Source: Hominiventricola filiformis (GTDB lineage: Bacteria > Bacillota > Clostridia > Lachnospirales > Lachnospiraceae). From it: 64,000 nucleotides of DNA. Position numbers and translations under genes: made by a program. Below are positions 41,584-51,419 of the stretch, in pieces. The notes below the pieces were generated by a model. That model saw only the letters and a program-made list of their open reading frames with translations. It was not told where the DNA came from and made no database searches. The first letter of the stretch is position 1. Each line of letters starts with the position of its first letter. The stretch covers positions 1 to 64,000 of the forward strand of contig NZ_JAJEPS010000005.1 in NCBI RefSeq assembly GCF_020686965.1. The letters are read 5' to 3'.

Positions 41584-44085
41584 ATGAAGAAAAAATTAAT
41601 TCAGTATGTAAGTGTGCTGCTGTCATTTCTGGCAGGACTTTTTCTGACCAGCTATCTGACTCAGGTGGGAAACAGGGATATGACCACATCGATGGCAGAG
41701 GCAGTTCTTCCGGTACTCTATGCGGAAACGGAAGGGACCCTCTACAATGAGATGCATGGATACAGGACAGATATGGATGGCGGCTATATGAAGGATTCTG
41801 TGATTGCAGTGCAGGAGGATCATGTGCTGAAGCTGGCGCTGGAAAAGTATAATGCACAGATCACGGATACCTCCTATGAAGTGAGAAGTCTGGATTCGGA
41901 ACGGCTGATTCAGGATGGAAGCGGTCTGCAGGGAGAGGACGATGGACAGTATATCCGTTATACGGTACAGCTGAAGGATCTGCTGGAACCGGAGAAAGAT
42001 TATCTTCTGATCTGCAAGGTGAAGACTGGAGATGAGGAAGAAATAAAATACTACTCCCAGATCACCTACCTGGGTGAAAACCATATGCAGGAATGCCTGG
42101 ATTTTGCAAAGGAATTTCATCGGGTGACAGTTGAAAAGGACAGTTCCAGTATGTTTCTGAATTATCTGGAACCGAACGGAACCATGGATGGAAAGAGCCT
42201 GGGGTATGTCAATATTCATTCCCGTTCCGGCCCTGTTACATGGGGAGATATGCAGGTCGCAGAGACTGGCGACCTGAAACTGTCGGTCACTGATATTTCC
42301 AAAGATGTGGCGGCGGTTGTATTTACCTATACGTTGAAAAATACGGATTCAAAAGAGACCTACGATGTACGGGAAGCCATCCGTGTCAGATATACGGCAT
42401 CCAGAATGTTCCTGCTGGCATATGAGAGAACAGCAGATCAGATCTTTTCACCTGGAAAGGGATTGCTGACGGATAATAAATTTGCTTTTGGTATTCAGAG
42501 CGACATGCCTGATTACAGAAAAAATAAGGAAGAAAATGTCATTGGATTCGTTTCCCAGGGACAGCTGTGGTGCTACGATTTTGGGCAGAACCGGCTGAGT
42601 CTTGTCTATGGTTTTGAAGACGGTCAGGATGAGAGGGGAACCTATGGAGCGCATGATTTCCGGATCCTGCAGGTCGAAGAGTCCGGCAGTATGGATTTTC
42701 TGGTATATGGATATATGAACAGGGGACGTTATGAAGGAATGAGTGGAGTGCTCATGTGCCATTATGACGCGATTATGAATACGGTTGAGGAACAGTTTTT
42801 TCTTCCGTCAGACCGGCCATATGCTGCAGTGAAGGAAGAACTTGGCAAACTGGCGGTGGAGAACAGTAATGGTCAGGCATGGATCTACAGCAGGGGAATG
42901 ATTCTGCAGATCGATCTGGAGACCAGCCAGGTAACGGTTTTGGCCAACGATATTCCGGAAGAACTGGTGCAGATTTCAGACAGTGGACAGACAGCGGCAT
43001 GGACAGACGGCAGCAATAGCGTGATCAGTCTTCTGCATACGGAGACTGGAATTGTACAGCGGATTGAGGCATCCGCAGGAGAAGCCGTTCGTGCCCTTGG
43101 TTTTATGGAGGAAGATTTTATCTACGGAACTGCGCGTGTGGATGATATCCGGGTGCAGGAAGATGGAAGTGAGATTTTTCCCATGTACCGGATTATTATT
43201 CGTGCAGCCGATGGACAGGCAGTGCGGGAATTTGATTATTCGTCCAAAGGAAAATATGTGACGGATCTTTCCATTGTGCAGAACCGGATTGATCTTTCCT
43301 GTATACAGGCCTCCGGAGACGGCGGATATGTGGAAGCACTTCCGGAACCGATTACGTATGCCAATGAAAATACATCGGAGCTTCTGAGTCTGAAAACTGC
43401 ATATGATGAAGTAAAAAGAAATGAATATTTCCTTAGTTATAGTGGGACGATGAAGAACAGCAGCCTGAAGCGTCCGAAGGTGAAACTGGTGCTCTTTGAA
43501 GGAAGCCGGACACTGGAAGTGGGCGAACAGGGAACGGACTGCTATCTTGTGTACAGCTTTGATGGACAGACGGAAGGATATGAAAAACTGGCAGATGCCG
43601 TCAATGCAGCTTATGATAACATGGGTTCTGTGTGGAAAGCTGGTAAATGCTGCTGGAGCAGGGGAACAAGCCGCAGCAGAGTTCTGCTGGACGGATTTGA
43701 CGGAGAAGAAGATTCTGCAGAAAGCAGCGCAGATGTTCTGACCGCCTGTATGCAGCGGGTACTGAAAACGAGGCAGATATATACGGATGTGCAGTCTCTT
43801 CGGGATGAGGGTATGTCTGCGTGGAAGATCTGGAATCAGGAACTTGGAACGGATAGCTGTATTCTTTCAGGATGTAGTGTGGAGACGGTTCTCTACTATA
43901 TTGATAAAGGAATGCCGGTGCTTGGCATGACAGGAACCGGCGAGGCAGTGCTTATTGTAGGATATGATGCCCAGAATGTGGTGCTGTGGACTCCGGGACA
44001 GGCCGGAACCAGAAATATGGGAAGAAAAGACGCCGCTGCAATGTTTGCAACAGCCGGAAATCTGTATTTTACCTGTCTTCCTTAA
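41584..44085 (+). CDS. Large membrane-anchored extracellular protein with C39-like C-terminus
   Basis: An 833-residue protein. A signal-anchor helix at about residues 5-24 is followed by a very long extracellular part. Residues about 260-600 have short repeated strands with GxxxWxY or xYDFGQNRL-type blocks that may form a propeller. The last 150 residues resemble the C39-like peptidase fold (VETVLYYIDKGMPVLGM, AVLIVGYDAQNVVLWTP). The position where a C39 enzyme has its catalytic His reads GEAVLIVGY, so activity is doubtful. It lies immediately before a two-component system and may feed it a wall signal. Start: AAGGTGG 6 bases upstream. Confidence 0.65.
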   Translation: MKKKLIQYVSVLLSFLAGLFLTSYLTQVGNRDMTTSMAEAVLPVLYAETEGTLYNEMHGYRTDMDGGYMKDSVIAVQEDHVLKLALEKYNAQITDTSYEVRSLDSERLIQDGSGLQGEDDGQYIRYTVQLKDLLEPEKDYLLICKVKTGDEEEIKYYSQITYLGENHMQECLDFAKEFHRVTVEKDSSSMFLNYLEPNGTMDGKSLGYVNIHSRSGPVTWGDMQVAETGDLKLSVTDISKDVAAVVFTYTLKNTDSKETYDVREAIRVRYTASRMFLLAYERTADQIFSPGKGLLTDNKFAFGIQSDMPDYRKNKEENVIGFVSQGQLWCYDFGQNRLSLVYGFEDGQDERGTYGAHDFRILQVEESGSMDFLVYGYMNRGRYEGMSGVLMCHYDAIMNTVEEQFFLPSDRPYAAVKEELGKLAVENSNGQAWIYSRGMILQIDLETSQVTVLANDIPEELVQISDSGQTAAWTDGSNSVISLLHTETGIVQRIEASAGEAVRALGFMEEDFIYGTARVDDIRVQEDGSEIFPMYRIIIRAADGQAVREFDYSSKGKYVTDLSIVQNRIDLSCIQASGDGGYVEALPEPITYANENTSELLSLKTAYDEVKRNEYFLSYSGTMKNSSLKRPKVKLVLFEGSRTLEVGEQGTDCYLVYSFDGQTEGYEKLADAVNAAYDNMGSVWKAGKCCWSRGTSRSRVLLDGFDGEEDSAESSADVLTACMQRVLKTRQIYTDVQSLRDEGMSAWKIWNQELGTDSCILSGCSVETVLYYIDKGMPVLGMTGTGEAVLIVGYDAQNVVLWTPGQAGTRNMGRKDAAAMFATAGNLYFTCLP

Positions 44086-44089
44086 AAAA

Positions 44090-44119
44090 ATCTTAATAAA
44101 ATTACGGCTTCTATCTTAA
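44090..44119 (+). promoter_or_regulatory. Direct repeat upstream of the response regulator
   Basis: ATCTTAA occurs at 44090-44096 and 44113-44119, 23 bases apart, just before TATAAC/CATAAT candidates for the -10. Such pairs on one face of the helix are typical OmpR-type binding sites and suggest autoregulation. Confidence 0.4.
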
Positions 44120-44162
44120 AAAAGGAATGTTATAACATAATCAGCAAAGGAGATACGAGAAT

Positions 44163-44852
44163 ATGAACATTCTGGTTTGTGACGATGACCATGCAATTGT
44201 AGATGCCATTGAAATCTATCTCAGTCAGGAAGGCTATAGGGTACTGAAGGCTTATGATGGGCTGGAAGCCATAAAAATGCTTCAGGAGCATGAAATCCAT
44301 CTGATACTTATTGATATTATGATGCCAAAGATGGATGGAATGCGGGCAACTATGAAAATCAGGGAAACCAGTGGAGTGCCCATTATTTTCCTCTCAGCAA
44401 AATCAGAAGATGTGGACAAGATTCTTGGGCTCAATATCGGAGCGGATGATTATATTACCAAGCCGTTCAATCCGCTGGAATTGACTGCCCGTGTAAAATC
44501 TGTCCTGCGCAGATACACGCAGCTTGGAGCAATTGCAGAGAAGAAAAATCATATTTTCCGCATTGGCGGTCTGGTAGTGGATGACGATGGGAAAGAAGTA
44601 ACTGTAGAAGGTGAGCCGGTGAAGCTGACACCGATAGAATATCGTATTCTTCTGTTACTGGTGAAAAACCCTGGAAAGGTATTTTCTATAGGCCAGATTT
44701 ACGAAAGCATCTGGAACGAGGATGCGATCAGCGGAGACAACACAGTGGCTGTTCATATTCGACATATCCGGGAAAAAATTGAGATCAATCCGAAAGAGCC
44801 GCGCTATCTGAAAGTGGTTTGGGGAGTGGGCTACAAGATTGACCGGGAATAG
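44163..44852 (+). CDS. OmpR/PhoB-family response regulator
   Basis: A 229-residue regulator with acidic pocket CDDDH, phospho-acceptor Asp51 (LILIDIMMPKMDG), YITKPF with the conserved Lys, and a C-terminal winged helix ending VVWGVGYKIDRE. It resembles VanR-type regulators in overall sequence. It lies between the large secreted protein and the kinase gene, 9 bases before the latter, and probably controls this locus. Confidence 0.92.
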   Translation: MNILVCDDDHAIVDAIEIYLSQEGYRVLKAYDGLEAIKMLQEHEIHLILIDIMMPKMDGMRATMKIRETSGVPIIFLSAKSEDVDKILGLNIGADDYITKPFNPLELTARVKSVLRRYTQLGAIAEKKNHIFRIGGLVVDDDGKEVTVEGEPVKLTPIEYRILLLLVKNPGKVFSIGQIYESIWNEDAISGDNTVAVHIRHIREKIEINPKEPRYLKVVWGVGYKIDRE

Positions 44853-44861
44853 GAGGAGCCT

Positions 44862-46880
44862 ATGAAAAAGAAACATATATCCTTATTAAGAGGAATTGCC
44901 GTATGTGTAAATGCAGCGGCTGCAGCAGTGCTGGCAGTTGGTTTTGTTGCCGGTATGCGGGCTGGATACGGAAGTGAAACCTGGAAAGAAATTCTGGGGG
45001 GAAAGAATTATGTGGAAACTGCAGAATTTCAGGAACAGGCAGCATCTTCAGTGTATGATGCACTTGAAGCAGCAGTAAGAGACAGCCGGATGGAAAAGGA
45101 TGGTCAGTATGATCCCCAGAGAATTATCCGGCTCAGAGATTATCTGGACAATGGCACAATTTATGACGAGATGCCGGAAAAAGAAAAAGGAAATGGCATC
45201 TGTTACCGGCTTGGAGATTTATATCAGTGGAGTCTGAAAGGAACATCATATTCGGATGACGTATTGAATGAATCGTACAAGCCGCTTTTTTATGGAAGCA
45301 TTCAGGAGTACTGCAACGAATGCGACGAGGAATACAAAGCTGTTGTAGATCAGCTTGTGAAATCCATGAAACAGATTCAGAGGGAAGTAGCTCTTTATCA
45401 GGAGCAGCAGAAGAACTGGTCGGCACAGGCCACGAATGTGCGGTATCTGTTGTGGGATCTTGGAAATGGAAATGTATATACCAATGTAGATTCCTTGCAG
45501 AGTGAGAACTCCCAGGATACATTTGCTGCCTATTTCAAGAGCCTGGGAAGTTATTATATCTATGACAGCCGGACGATCAGTGTAGCACAGCAGAATGTGG
45601 GAGATTATTATTCCTATAATACCCATGATCTGCTGGAAGGATGGAATATACATCTGGCAGGGGAATATCTGGTTTATGTGGGGATTGATACTACATTTCC
45701 GGCAACAGATGTGTTATCAGCGGCAGCACAGAAATACCAGGAAGCGGATCAGAATCTGCAGCCCTATATTTTACCTATGGTGGCAGCAGCTGTGCTGCTT
45801 GTAGTAACAGCTATCTGGATTTTGGTACTGCTTTTACGTCTCTTATGGAATATGGCACTGGTGATTCTGAATCATGCGGGTATCGTAATGCGGGTCAGCA
45901 TCTGCTTTGTCAGTTATCTGCTCCTTCAGATCCTGCTTTGGGTGCTGTCTGGAAAAGGTGTCTTGTCCGTTGCCATGCTGGCAGGAGTTAATCTGGTGGT
46001 ACTGGCAGTATTGGTAACAGATGGTATGCAGCGCCAGAAACTGTTGACTGCAATACAGGAAATTAATTCTGAAGAAGGGAATACGCGGATTTCGGAGAGC
46101 GGTTTGTTTGCTATAAACCGACAGATGGCAGCTGCCGTCAATGATCTGGGGGATGGACTGCGGCATGCTCTACAGGAGCAGATGAAAAGTGAGCGAATGA
46201 AGGCGGATCTGATCACCAATGTGTCCCATGACTTGAAGACACCGCTTACTTCGATTATCAATTATGTGGATCTTCTGAAACGAGAGGAGCTTCATAATGA
46301 AAAAGCCAATGAATATTTGGAAGTGCTGGATCAGAAGTCCCAAAGACTCAAACAATTGACGGAAGATCTGGTGGAGGCGTCAAGAGCCAGCTCCGGCAAT
46401 GTGGTGTTGGACATTCGACGAATTGATGTAAAGGAGCTGCTCATGCAGACCAGCGGTGAATTCGTGGAGCGATTTGAGGCGAGAGGGCTTCAGTTGATAG
46501 AAAATTTCCCACAGAATCCCCAGTATGTAGACGCAGACGGCAGGCGGCTGTGGAGAATTATTGAAAATCTTTTCCGTAATGTGGAAAAGTATGCCATGCC
46601 TCATACAAGGGTTTATCTGGATCTGATTAATGATGGAGATCGGGTGGCCTTTTCCCTTAAAAATATTTCGGAGAATCCTTTAAATATTTCTCCGGAAGAA
46701 CTGACCGAACGATTTACCAGAGGAGATGAATCAAGAAGCACGGAAGGCAGTGGACTGGGCCTGTCCATTGCCAAGGATCTGACAGAAATTCAAAAAGGAA
46801 CTTTTGAGATTTATCTGGATGGAGATCTTTTCAAAGTGACGGTAAGTTTTCCAATTGCATCGGAAACTGCCGAGAGTTAG
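44862..46880 (+). CDS. Sensor histidine kinase with large extracellular domain
   Basis: A 672-residue kinase. An N-terminal helix (about 8-30) and a group of three or four helices at about 305-395 enclose about 270 extracellular residues, a large sensor domain without recognised family. The cytoplasmic part has HisKA with His456 (TNVSHDLKTPLTS) and HATPase (ENLFRNVEKYAM, GSGLGLSIAKDL). The DNG box is degenerate: SLKNISENPLNIS stands where DxGxG is expected, as in some VanS-like kinases. Partner: the regulator 9 bases upstream. GGAGG precedes the ATG. Confidence 0.88.
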   Translation: MKKKHISLLRGIAVCVNAAAAAVLAVGFVAGMRAGYGSETWKEILGGKNYVETAEFQEQAASSVYDALEAAVRDSRMEKDGQYDPQRIIRLRDYLDNGTIYDEMPEKEKGNGICYRLGDLYQWSLKGTSYSDDVLNESYKPLFYGSIQEYCNECDEEYKAVVDQLVKSMKQIQREVALYQEQQKNWSAQATNVRYLLWDLGNGNVYTNVDSLQSENSQDTFAAYFKSLGSYYIYDSRTISVAQQNVGDYYSYNTHDLLEGWNIHLAGEYLVYVGIDTTFPATDVLSAAAQKYQEADQNLQPYILPMVAAAVLLVVTAIWILVLLLRLLWNMALVILNHAGIVMRVSICFVSYLLLQILLWVLSGKGVLSVAMLAGVNLVVLAVLVTDGMQRQKLLTAIQEINSEEGNTRISESGLFAINRQMAAAVNDLGDGLRHALQEQMKSERMKADLITNVSHDLKTPLTSIINYVDLLKREELHNEKANEYLEVLDQKSQRLKQLTEDLVEASRASSGNVVLDIRRIDVKELLMQTSGEFVERFEARGLQLIENFPQNPQYVDADGRRLWRIIENLFRNVEKYAMPHTRVYLDLINDGDRVAFSLKNISENPLNISPEELTERFTRGDESRSTEGSGLGLSIAKDLTEIQKGTFEIYLDGDLFKVTVSFPIASETAES

Positions 46881-46883
46881 GTA

Positions 46884-46912
46884 TTGCTTTTCTTTGAAAC
46901 GTCTTGTATAAT
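46884..46912 (+). promoter_or_regulatory. Promoter of the hydratase gene
   Basis: TTGCTT and a perfect TATAAT are 17 bases apart. The -10 box lies inside the left arm of the terminator palindrome of the preceding gene. Confidence 0.65.
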
Positions 46913-46939
46913 TGTATACAATTATGCAAGACGTTTTTT
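46898..46939 (+). terminator. 38-base perfect palindrome: kinase terminator overlapping a promoter
   Basis: Two 19-base arms (46898-46916 and 46917-46935) pair with a single G-U and no spacer, followed by TTTT. It works as an intrinsic terminator of the kinase gene and at the same time contains the -10 element of the hydratase promoter. Confidence 0.8.
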
Positions 46940-46951
46940 ATGGAGGTGTCT

Positions 46952-49240
46952 ATGATTCAGTTATATGATGGCGGTGCTTACGTCCTCAACGGAACGGAAA
47001 TCATTGCCGATACAGTGGAAAGTGCATCCATCCTGGCCGGAAAGCTGGGAAGTGTTCCGGAGAAGGAAGAAGCTAAGAAACAGACCATTGCCTATGGAAT
47101 TTTAAAAGCGCATAATACGTCAGACAACATGGACAAACTGAAAATCCGGTTTGACAAGCTGACGTCCCATGATATTACGTTTGTGGGAATTATTCAGACG
47201 GCCCGTGCATCAGGTCTTGAGAAATTTCCCATGCCCTATGTTCTGACGAACTGCCATAACAGTCTTTGTGCAGTAGGAGGAACGATTAACGAAGATGATC
47301 ATATGTTTGGACTGACCTGTGCCAAAAAGTACGGCGGCATGTATGTACCGCCTCATCAGGCCGTTATCCATCAGTTTGCAAGAGAAATGCTGGCAGGCGG
47401 CGGGAAGATGATTCTTGGTTCTGACAGCCACACCCGTTACGGTGCCCTGGGAACCATGGCCATGGGCGAGGGCGGTCCGGAGCTGGTAAAACAGCTGTTG
47501 AACCAGACCTATGATATTTCCATGCCGGGTGTGGTAGGTGTTTATCTGACGGGAAGTCCCATGAAGGGGGTTGGTCCCCAGGACGTGGCCCTCGCTATTA
47601 TCAAAGCGGTATTTGAGTGCGGTTATGTCAATAATAAAGTCATGGAGTTCATCGGTGACGGTGTTGCAAACTTAAGTGCAGATTTCCGTATCGGTGTGGA
47701 CGTTATGACTACAGAGACCACCTGTCTGTCTTCCATCTGGAGAACCGATGAGAAGATTCAGGAGTTTTATGAAATTCACGGAAGAGCAGACGATTACAAA
47801 GAGCTGAATCCGGGACCGGCAGCTTATTATGACGGCATGATCGTTGTTAATTTGAGTGAGATCAAACCGATGATTGCCATGCCGTTCCATCCGAGCAATG
47901 CGTATACCATTGAAGAGCTGAATGCAAATCTTGACGATATTCTGGCAGACTGTGAAGCCCGCGGAAGAGTCAGCCTTGGCGACCAGGTACATTTCTCACT
48001 GAGAGATAAGGTAAGAAATGGAAAACTCTATGTGGATCAGGGAATCATTGCCGGATGTGCAGGCGGTGGATTTGAAAATATTTGTGCAGCGGCAGATATC
48101 CTGAAGGGCAGAAGCATCGGTGCCGATGAATTTACGTTAAGCGTTTACCCGGCATCCATGCCGGTTTATATGGAACTGATTAAAAATGGTTCCGCAGCCA
48201 TGCTGATGGAGACCGGAGCTGTCCTTAAGACCGCATTCTGCGGACCTTGTTTCGGTGCAGGCGATACGCCGTCCAATAATGGCTTCAGTATCCGTCATTC
48301 CACCAGAAACTTCCCGAACCGTGAAGGTTCCAAGCTGCAGAATGGTCAGATTGCGTCTGTGGCACTGATGGATGCCCGTTCCATTGCTGCGACAGCGGCC
48401 AACAAGGGTTATCTGACAGCCGCAACGGATCTGGATGTAGAGTTCCGCAACCCGAAATACTTCTTTGATAAGAAGATCTATGAGAATCGTGTCTTTGACA
48501 GCAAAGGAGTGGCAGATCCTTCCGTGGAGATTCACTTTGGTCCGAATATTAAAGACTGGCCGGCCATGAGTGCGCTGCCAGAGTATCTGGTGCTGAAAGT
48601 CGTATCCGAAATTCATGATCCAGTCACTACAACGGATGAGCTGATTCCATCCGGTGAGACTTCTTCTTATCGTTCCAATCCGCTGGGACTGGCAGAATTT
48701 ACCCTGTCCAGAAAAGATCCGGAGTATGTAGGTCGTGCAAAAGAGATCCAGAAAGCCCAGAAAGCCATCGAAGCAGGCAATTGTCCTTTAGATGCGGTAC
48801 CTGAGCTGAAGACGGTTATGGATGCGGTACATACCAAATATCCGGAAGCAGGAAAAGGAAATCTCGGCGTGGGAAGTACGATCTTCGCTGTAAAACCGGG
48901 AGATGGTTCTGCAAGAGAGCAGGCAGCTTCCTGCCAGAAAGTATTGGGCGGTTGGGCGAATATTGCCAACAGCTATGCCACCAAGCGTTATCGTTCCAAC
49001 CTCATTAACTGGGGTATGCTGCCATTCCTTATTGACGAGGGAGAGCTGCCCTTCAAGAACGGAGATTATCTCTTTGTTCCTCATATTACCGAAGCAGTGA
49101 AAAACGGGGCAAAAGAATTGGAAGCTTATGTGGTAAAAGATGGACAGCTTCATGCATTTATTCTGAAACTCGGTGAGATGACACCGGAAGAAAGAGAGAT
49201 CATTTTGAAAGGATGCCTGATCAATTATAATCGGGTATAA
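46952..49240 (+). CDS. Aconitase-family hydratase (YbhJ-like)
   Basis: A 762-residue protein of the aconitase superfamily. LGSDSHTRYGALGTMAMGEGG and the cysteine motif CGPCFGAGD, a likely [4Fe-4S] ligand pair, are visible; the C-terminal swivel region begins about residue 600. It resembles the putative hydratases annotated as YbhJ rather than citrate-cycle aconitase, so the true substrate is uncertain. ATG 46952 has GGAGGTG 5 bases upstream; the in-frame ATG at 46904 lies in the promoter. Monocistronic with its own promoter and terminator. Confidence 0.85.
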   Translation: MIQLYDGGAYVLNGTEIIADTVESASILAGKLGSVPEKEEAKKQTIAYGILKAHNTSDNMDKLKIRFDKLTSHDITFVGIIQTARASGLEKFPMPYVLTNCHNSLCAVGGTINEDDHMFGLTCAKKYGGMYVPPHQAVIHQFAREMLAGGGKMILGSDSHTRYGALGTMAMGEGGPELVKQLLNQTYDISMPGVVGVYLTGSPMKGVGPQDVALAIIKAVFECGYVNNKVMEFIGDGVANLSADFRIGVDVMTTETTCLSSIWRTDEKIQEFYEIHGRADDYKELNPGPAAYYDGMIVVNLSEIKPMIAMPFHPSNAYTIEELNANLDDILADCEARGRVSLGDQVHFSLRDKVRNGKLYVDQGIIAGCAGGGFENICAAADILKGRSIGADEFTLSVYPASMPVYMELIKNGSAAMLMETGAVLKTAFCGPCFGAGDTPSNNGFSIRHSTRNFPNREGSKLQNGQIASVALMDARSIAATAANKGYLTAATDLDVEFRNPKYFFDKKIYENRVFDSKGVADPSVEIHFGPNIKDWPAMSALPEYLVLKVVSEIHDPVTTTDELIPSGETSSYRSNPLGLAEFTLSRKDPEYVGRAKEIQKAQKAIEAGNCPLDAVPELKTVMDAVHTKYPEAGKGNLGVGSTIFAVKPGDGSAREQAASCQKVLGGWANIANSYATKRYRSNLINWGMLPFLIDEGELPFKNGDYLFVPHITEAVKNGAKELEAYVVKDGQLHAFILKLGEMTPEEREIILKGCLINYNRV

Positions 49241-49252
49241 AGATATCAATAG

Positions 49253-49295
49253 AAAAAAGAGGATGAGGAATCTTAGGATTCCCCATCCTCTTTTT
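49253..49295. terminator. Bidirectional terminator between hydratase and kinase genes
   Basis: AAAAAAGAGGATG-A-GGAATC pairs with GATTCC-C-CATCCTCTTTTT. It lies between convergent genes and overlaps the last codons of the minus-strand kinase. Confidence 0.8.
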
Positions 49296-50709
49296 CTGCT
49301 TTGCTGAGAGAAAAAATAAATTCTGTACCGACGCCTTCCGTACTGACGACATTAATATTTTCACCATGTAGTTGGATAATTTCTTTTACGATGGCAAGGC
49401 CGAGACCGGTGCCTTTTTTGTCTTTTCCGCGGGAGAGATCTGTCTTATAGAAACGTTCCCAGATTTTTTTCAGGCTGTTTTTTGGAATACCGATGCCGGT
49501 ATCCCGGACAGAAACAAATATTTTTTCATACTTGCTGGTGGTTTCTACTGTGATGGTGGAATCTGCGTGGCTGAATTTGATGGCATTATCAATCAGGTTG
49601 TAGAGTACCTGCTGAATCTTGCCTTTGTCGGCATAGACGAAAGAATGCCATTCGGGAAAAAGCAGGTCAATGGTAATATGCTTTGAAGTACAGGTGCCTT
49701 CAAAAGTGGCAGCTGTATTTTTTATGACTGTATTAATGTCAAATTCTGTTTTATTCAGCCGGTTCTGCTTTGGATCCATGGAGTTGAGGACCAGAAGGCT
49801 GCTGGTAAGGCCAGTCAGCCGTTCTGTCTCCCGGAGCACAATATTCAAGTATTTTTCCTGCAGTTCGGGAGGAATGGTTCCGTCCAGAATTGCCTCAATA
49901 TAGCCTTTGATGGAGGTCAGCGGTGACCGGAAATCGTGGGAGACGTTGGAAATCAGTTTTCTCTGGTCTTCGTCATAATCTCTGAGGGCTCCTGCCATGA
50001 AATCCATGGTATGAGACAAATAGCCGAGTTCATCCTCGCGATCCAGGCTGATAGGTTTTTCAAAATTCCCGACGGCATAATCTCCGGCTGCCCGGCGCAG
50101 TTTTCGGAGCGGCCGGTATATGATCAGCCAGTTGGAGATGACAAACAGAAGCGCCAGCACCATAATGGCAAGGAATGTAAGGTAGTAGGGCAGCAAATAG
50201 CTCTCTTTTTCGTGGGTCAGCACGGTCAGCGGGACATGGATGGCAATGTAGCCGCGGACATGATAATCATGGGAGACCGGAATCAGAACGCTTAAAGTCT
50301 CCTCAGAGAACATGTGAAAAAAGTTACCGGTCGTATAGTAGCTTCCGTCGGGAAGGACGGAAGTGAATTCTGGGATTTCCTGATGATTTCTGGAAACGGA
50401 CGCATCGGAGGAATCCAAAATCAGTTCGCCGTCCGTGTTAATCAGCCAGATCTTTGCATTCAGATAGATGCCGATAGCGCGAAGATGAGACTGGACGGAG
50501 GTCAGATTTTTCCGGTCATTCTGCTGTTCAAAATAATTTCCTACATACTGGTCGGACATGTAGATCCCCTCCTGGTAAAAAGCAGATGCTTTTTCCACGA
50601 CAACCTGTTTCATGATCAAATTGGAGGTCACAGTGGAGATCAGGAAAAAGCAGCCGATGCCGAACAGCAAGTAGGAAAGAATGTATTTCTTGGTCAGTGT
50701 CAGGTGCAT
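49273..50709 (-). CDS. Sensor histidine kinase
   Basis: A 478-residue kinase: helix 1 at about 10-33, an extracellular PAS/Cache-like region of about 135 residues (SHLRAIGIYLNAKIWLINTDGELILDS), helix 2 at about 172-197, HAMP (198-250), HisKA with His258 (SNVSHDFRSPLTS) and HATPase (NLIDNAIKFS, DTGIGIP, GTGLGLAIVKEI). It belongs with the response regulator whose stop codon overlaps its start. The last codons run into the shared terminator hairpin. Confidence 0.92.
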   Translation of the reverse strand: MHLTLTKKYILSYLLFGIGCFFLISTVTSNLIMKQVVVEKASAFYQEGIYMSDQYVGNYFEQQNDRKNLTSVQSHLRAIGIYLNAKIWLINTDGELILDSSDASVSRNHQEIPEFTSVLPDGSYYTTGNFFHMFSEETLSVLIPVSHDYHVRGYIAIHVPLTVLTHEKESYLLPYYLTFLAIMVLALLFVISNWLIIYRPLRKLRRAAGDYAVGNFEKPISLDREDELGYLSHTMDFMAGALRDYDEDQRKLISNVSHDFRSPLTSIKGYIEAILDGTIPPELQEKYLNIVLRETERLTGLTSSLLVLNSMDPKQNRLNKTEFDINTVIKNTAATFEGTCTSKHITIDLLFPEWHSFVYADKGKIQQVLYNLIDNAIKFSHADSTITVETTSKYEKIFVSVRDTGIGIPKNSLKKIWERFYKTDLSRGKDKKGTGLGLAIVKEIIQLHGENINVVSTEGVGTEFIFSLSKAEKEDGES

Positions 50710-51404
50710 TATTTCACCTCGAATTTATAGCCGATTCCCCATACAGTTGCCAGTCTCCAGGCCTCGTGATCCTTGATTTTTTCACGAAGTCTTTTGATAT
50801 GAACATCCACAGTCCGGGTATCACCGATATATTCATAGCCCCAGATATGGTCCAGAAGCTGCTCCCGTGTAAATACCTGGTTGGGAGAGGATGCCAGAAA
50901 ATAGAGAAGTTCCAGCTCCTTTGGTGGCATATCCACGCGTTCGTTTCTGTAGATAACGGAGTAGTTGGTCTGGTTGATAATCAGATCAGGGTACTGTACC
51001 AGTTTTGCAATCGGTGTGGCTTCTGACGGAGACGGATTGAAGCGGCGCAGAACTGCTTTGACACGGGCAACCAGCTCTTTGGAATCAAAGGGTTTGATCA
51101 TGTAGTCATCAGCGCCCAGCTCCAGTCCGAGAACTTTATCGAAGACTTCACCTTTAGCTGAGAGCATGATGATCGGCGTGTTGGAACGTCTGCGGATCTC
51201 CCTACAGACCTGATAGCCGTCCATGCCGGGAAGCATTAGATCCAGAAGAATCAGGTTTGGTTGGAAGGTGTCAAATACTTGCAGTGCCTGCTCGCCGTCT
51301 TCTACGATCTGTACTTCATAGAATTCCTTTGTAAGGTACAGAGAGATCAGTTCCGCAATGTTGGAATCATCGTCCACAATTAATATTTTCTGTTTGGTAG
51401 CCAT
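50709..51404 (-). CDS. OmpR/PhoB-family response regulator
   Basis: A 231-residue regulator with VDDDSNI pocket, Asp55 in LLDLMLPGMDGYQVC, MIKPFDSKELVARVKAVLRR, and a winged helix ending VWGIGYKFEVK. It lies between mutS2 (15 bases upstream) and its kinase on the minus strand, so the three form one operon. An AGGAGATC site precedes the ATG. Confidence 0.92.
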   Translation of the reverse strand: MATKQKILIVDDDSNIAELISLYLTKEFYEVQIVEDGEQALQVFDTFQPNLILLDLMLPGMDGYQVCREIRRRSNTPIIMLSAKGEVFDKVLGLELGADDYMIKPFDSKELVARVKAVLRRFNPSPSEATPIAKLVQYPDLIINQTNYSVIYRNERVDMPPKELELLYFLASSPNQVFTREQLLDHIWGYEYIGDTRTVDVHIKRLREKIKDHEAWRLATVWGIGYKFEVK

Positions 51405-51419
51405 ATTGGAAGATCTCCT

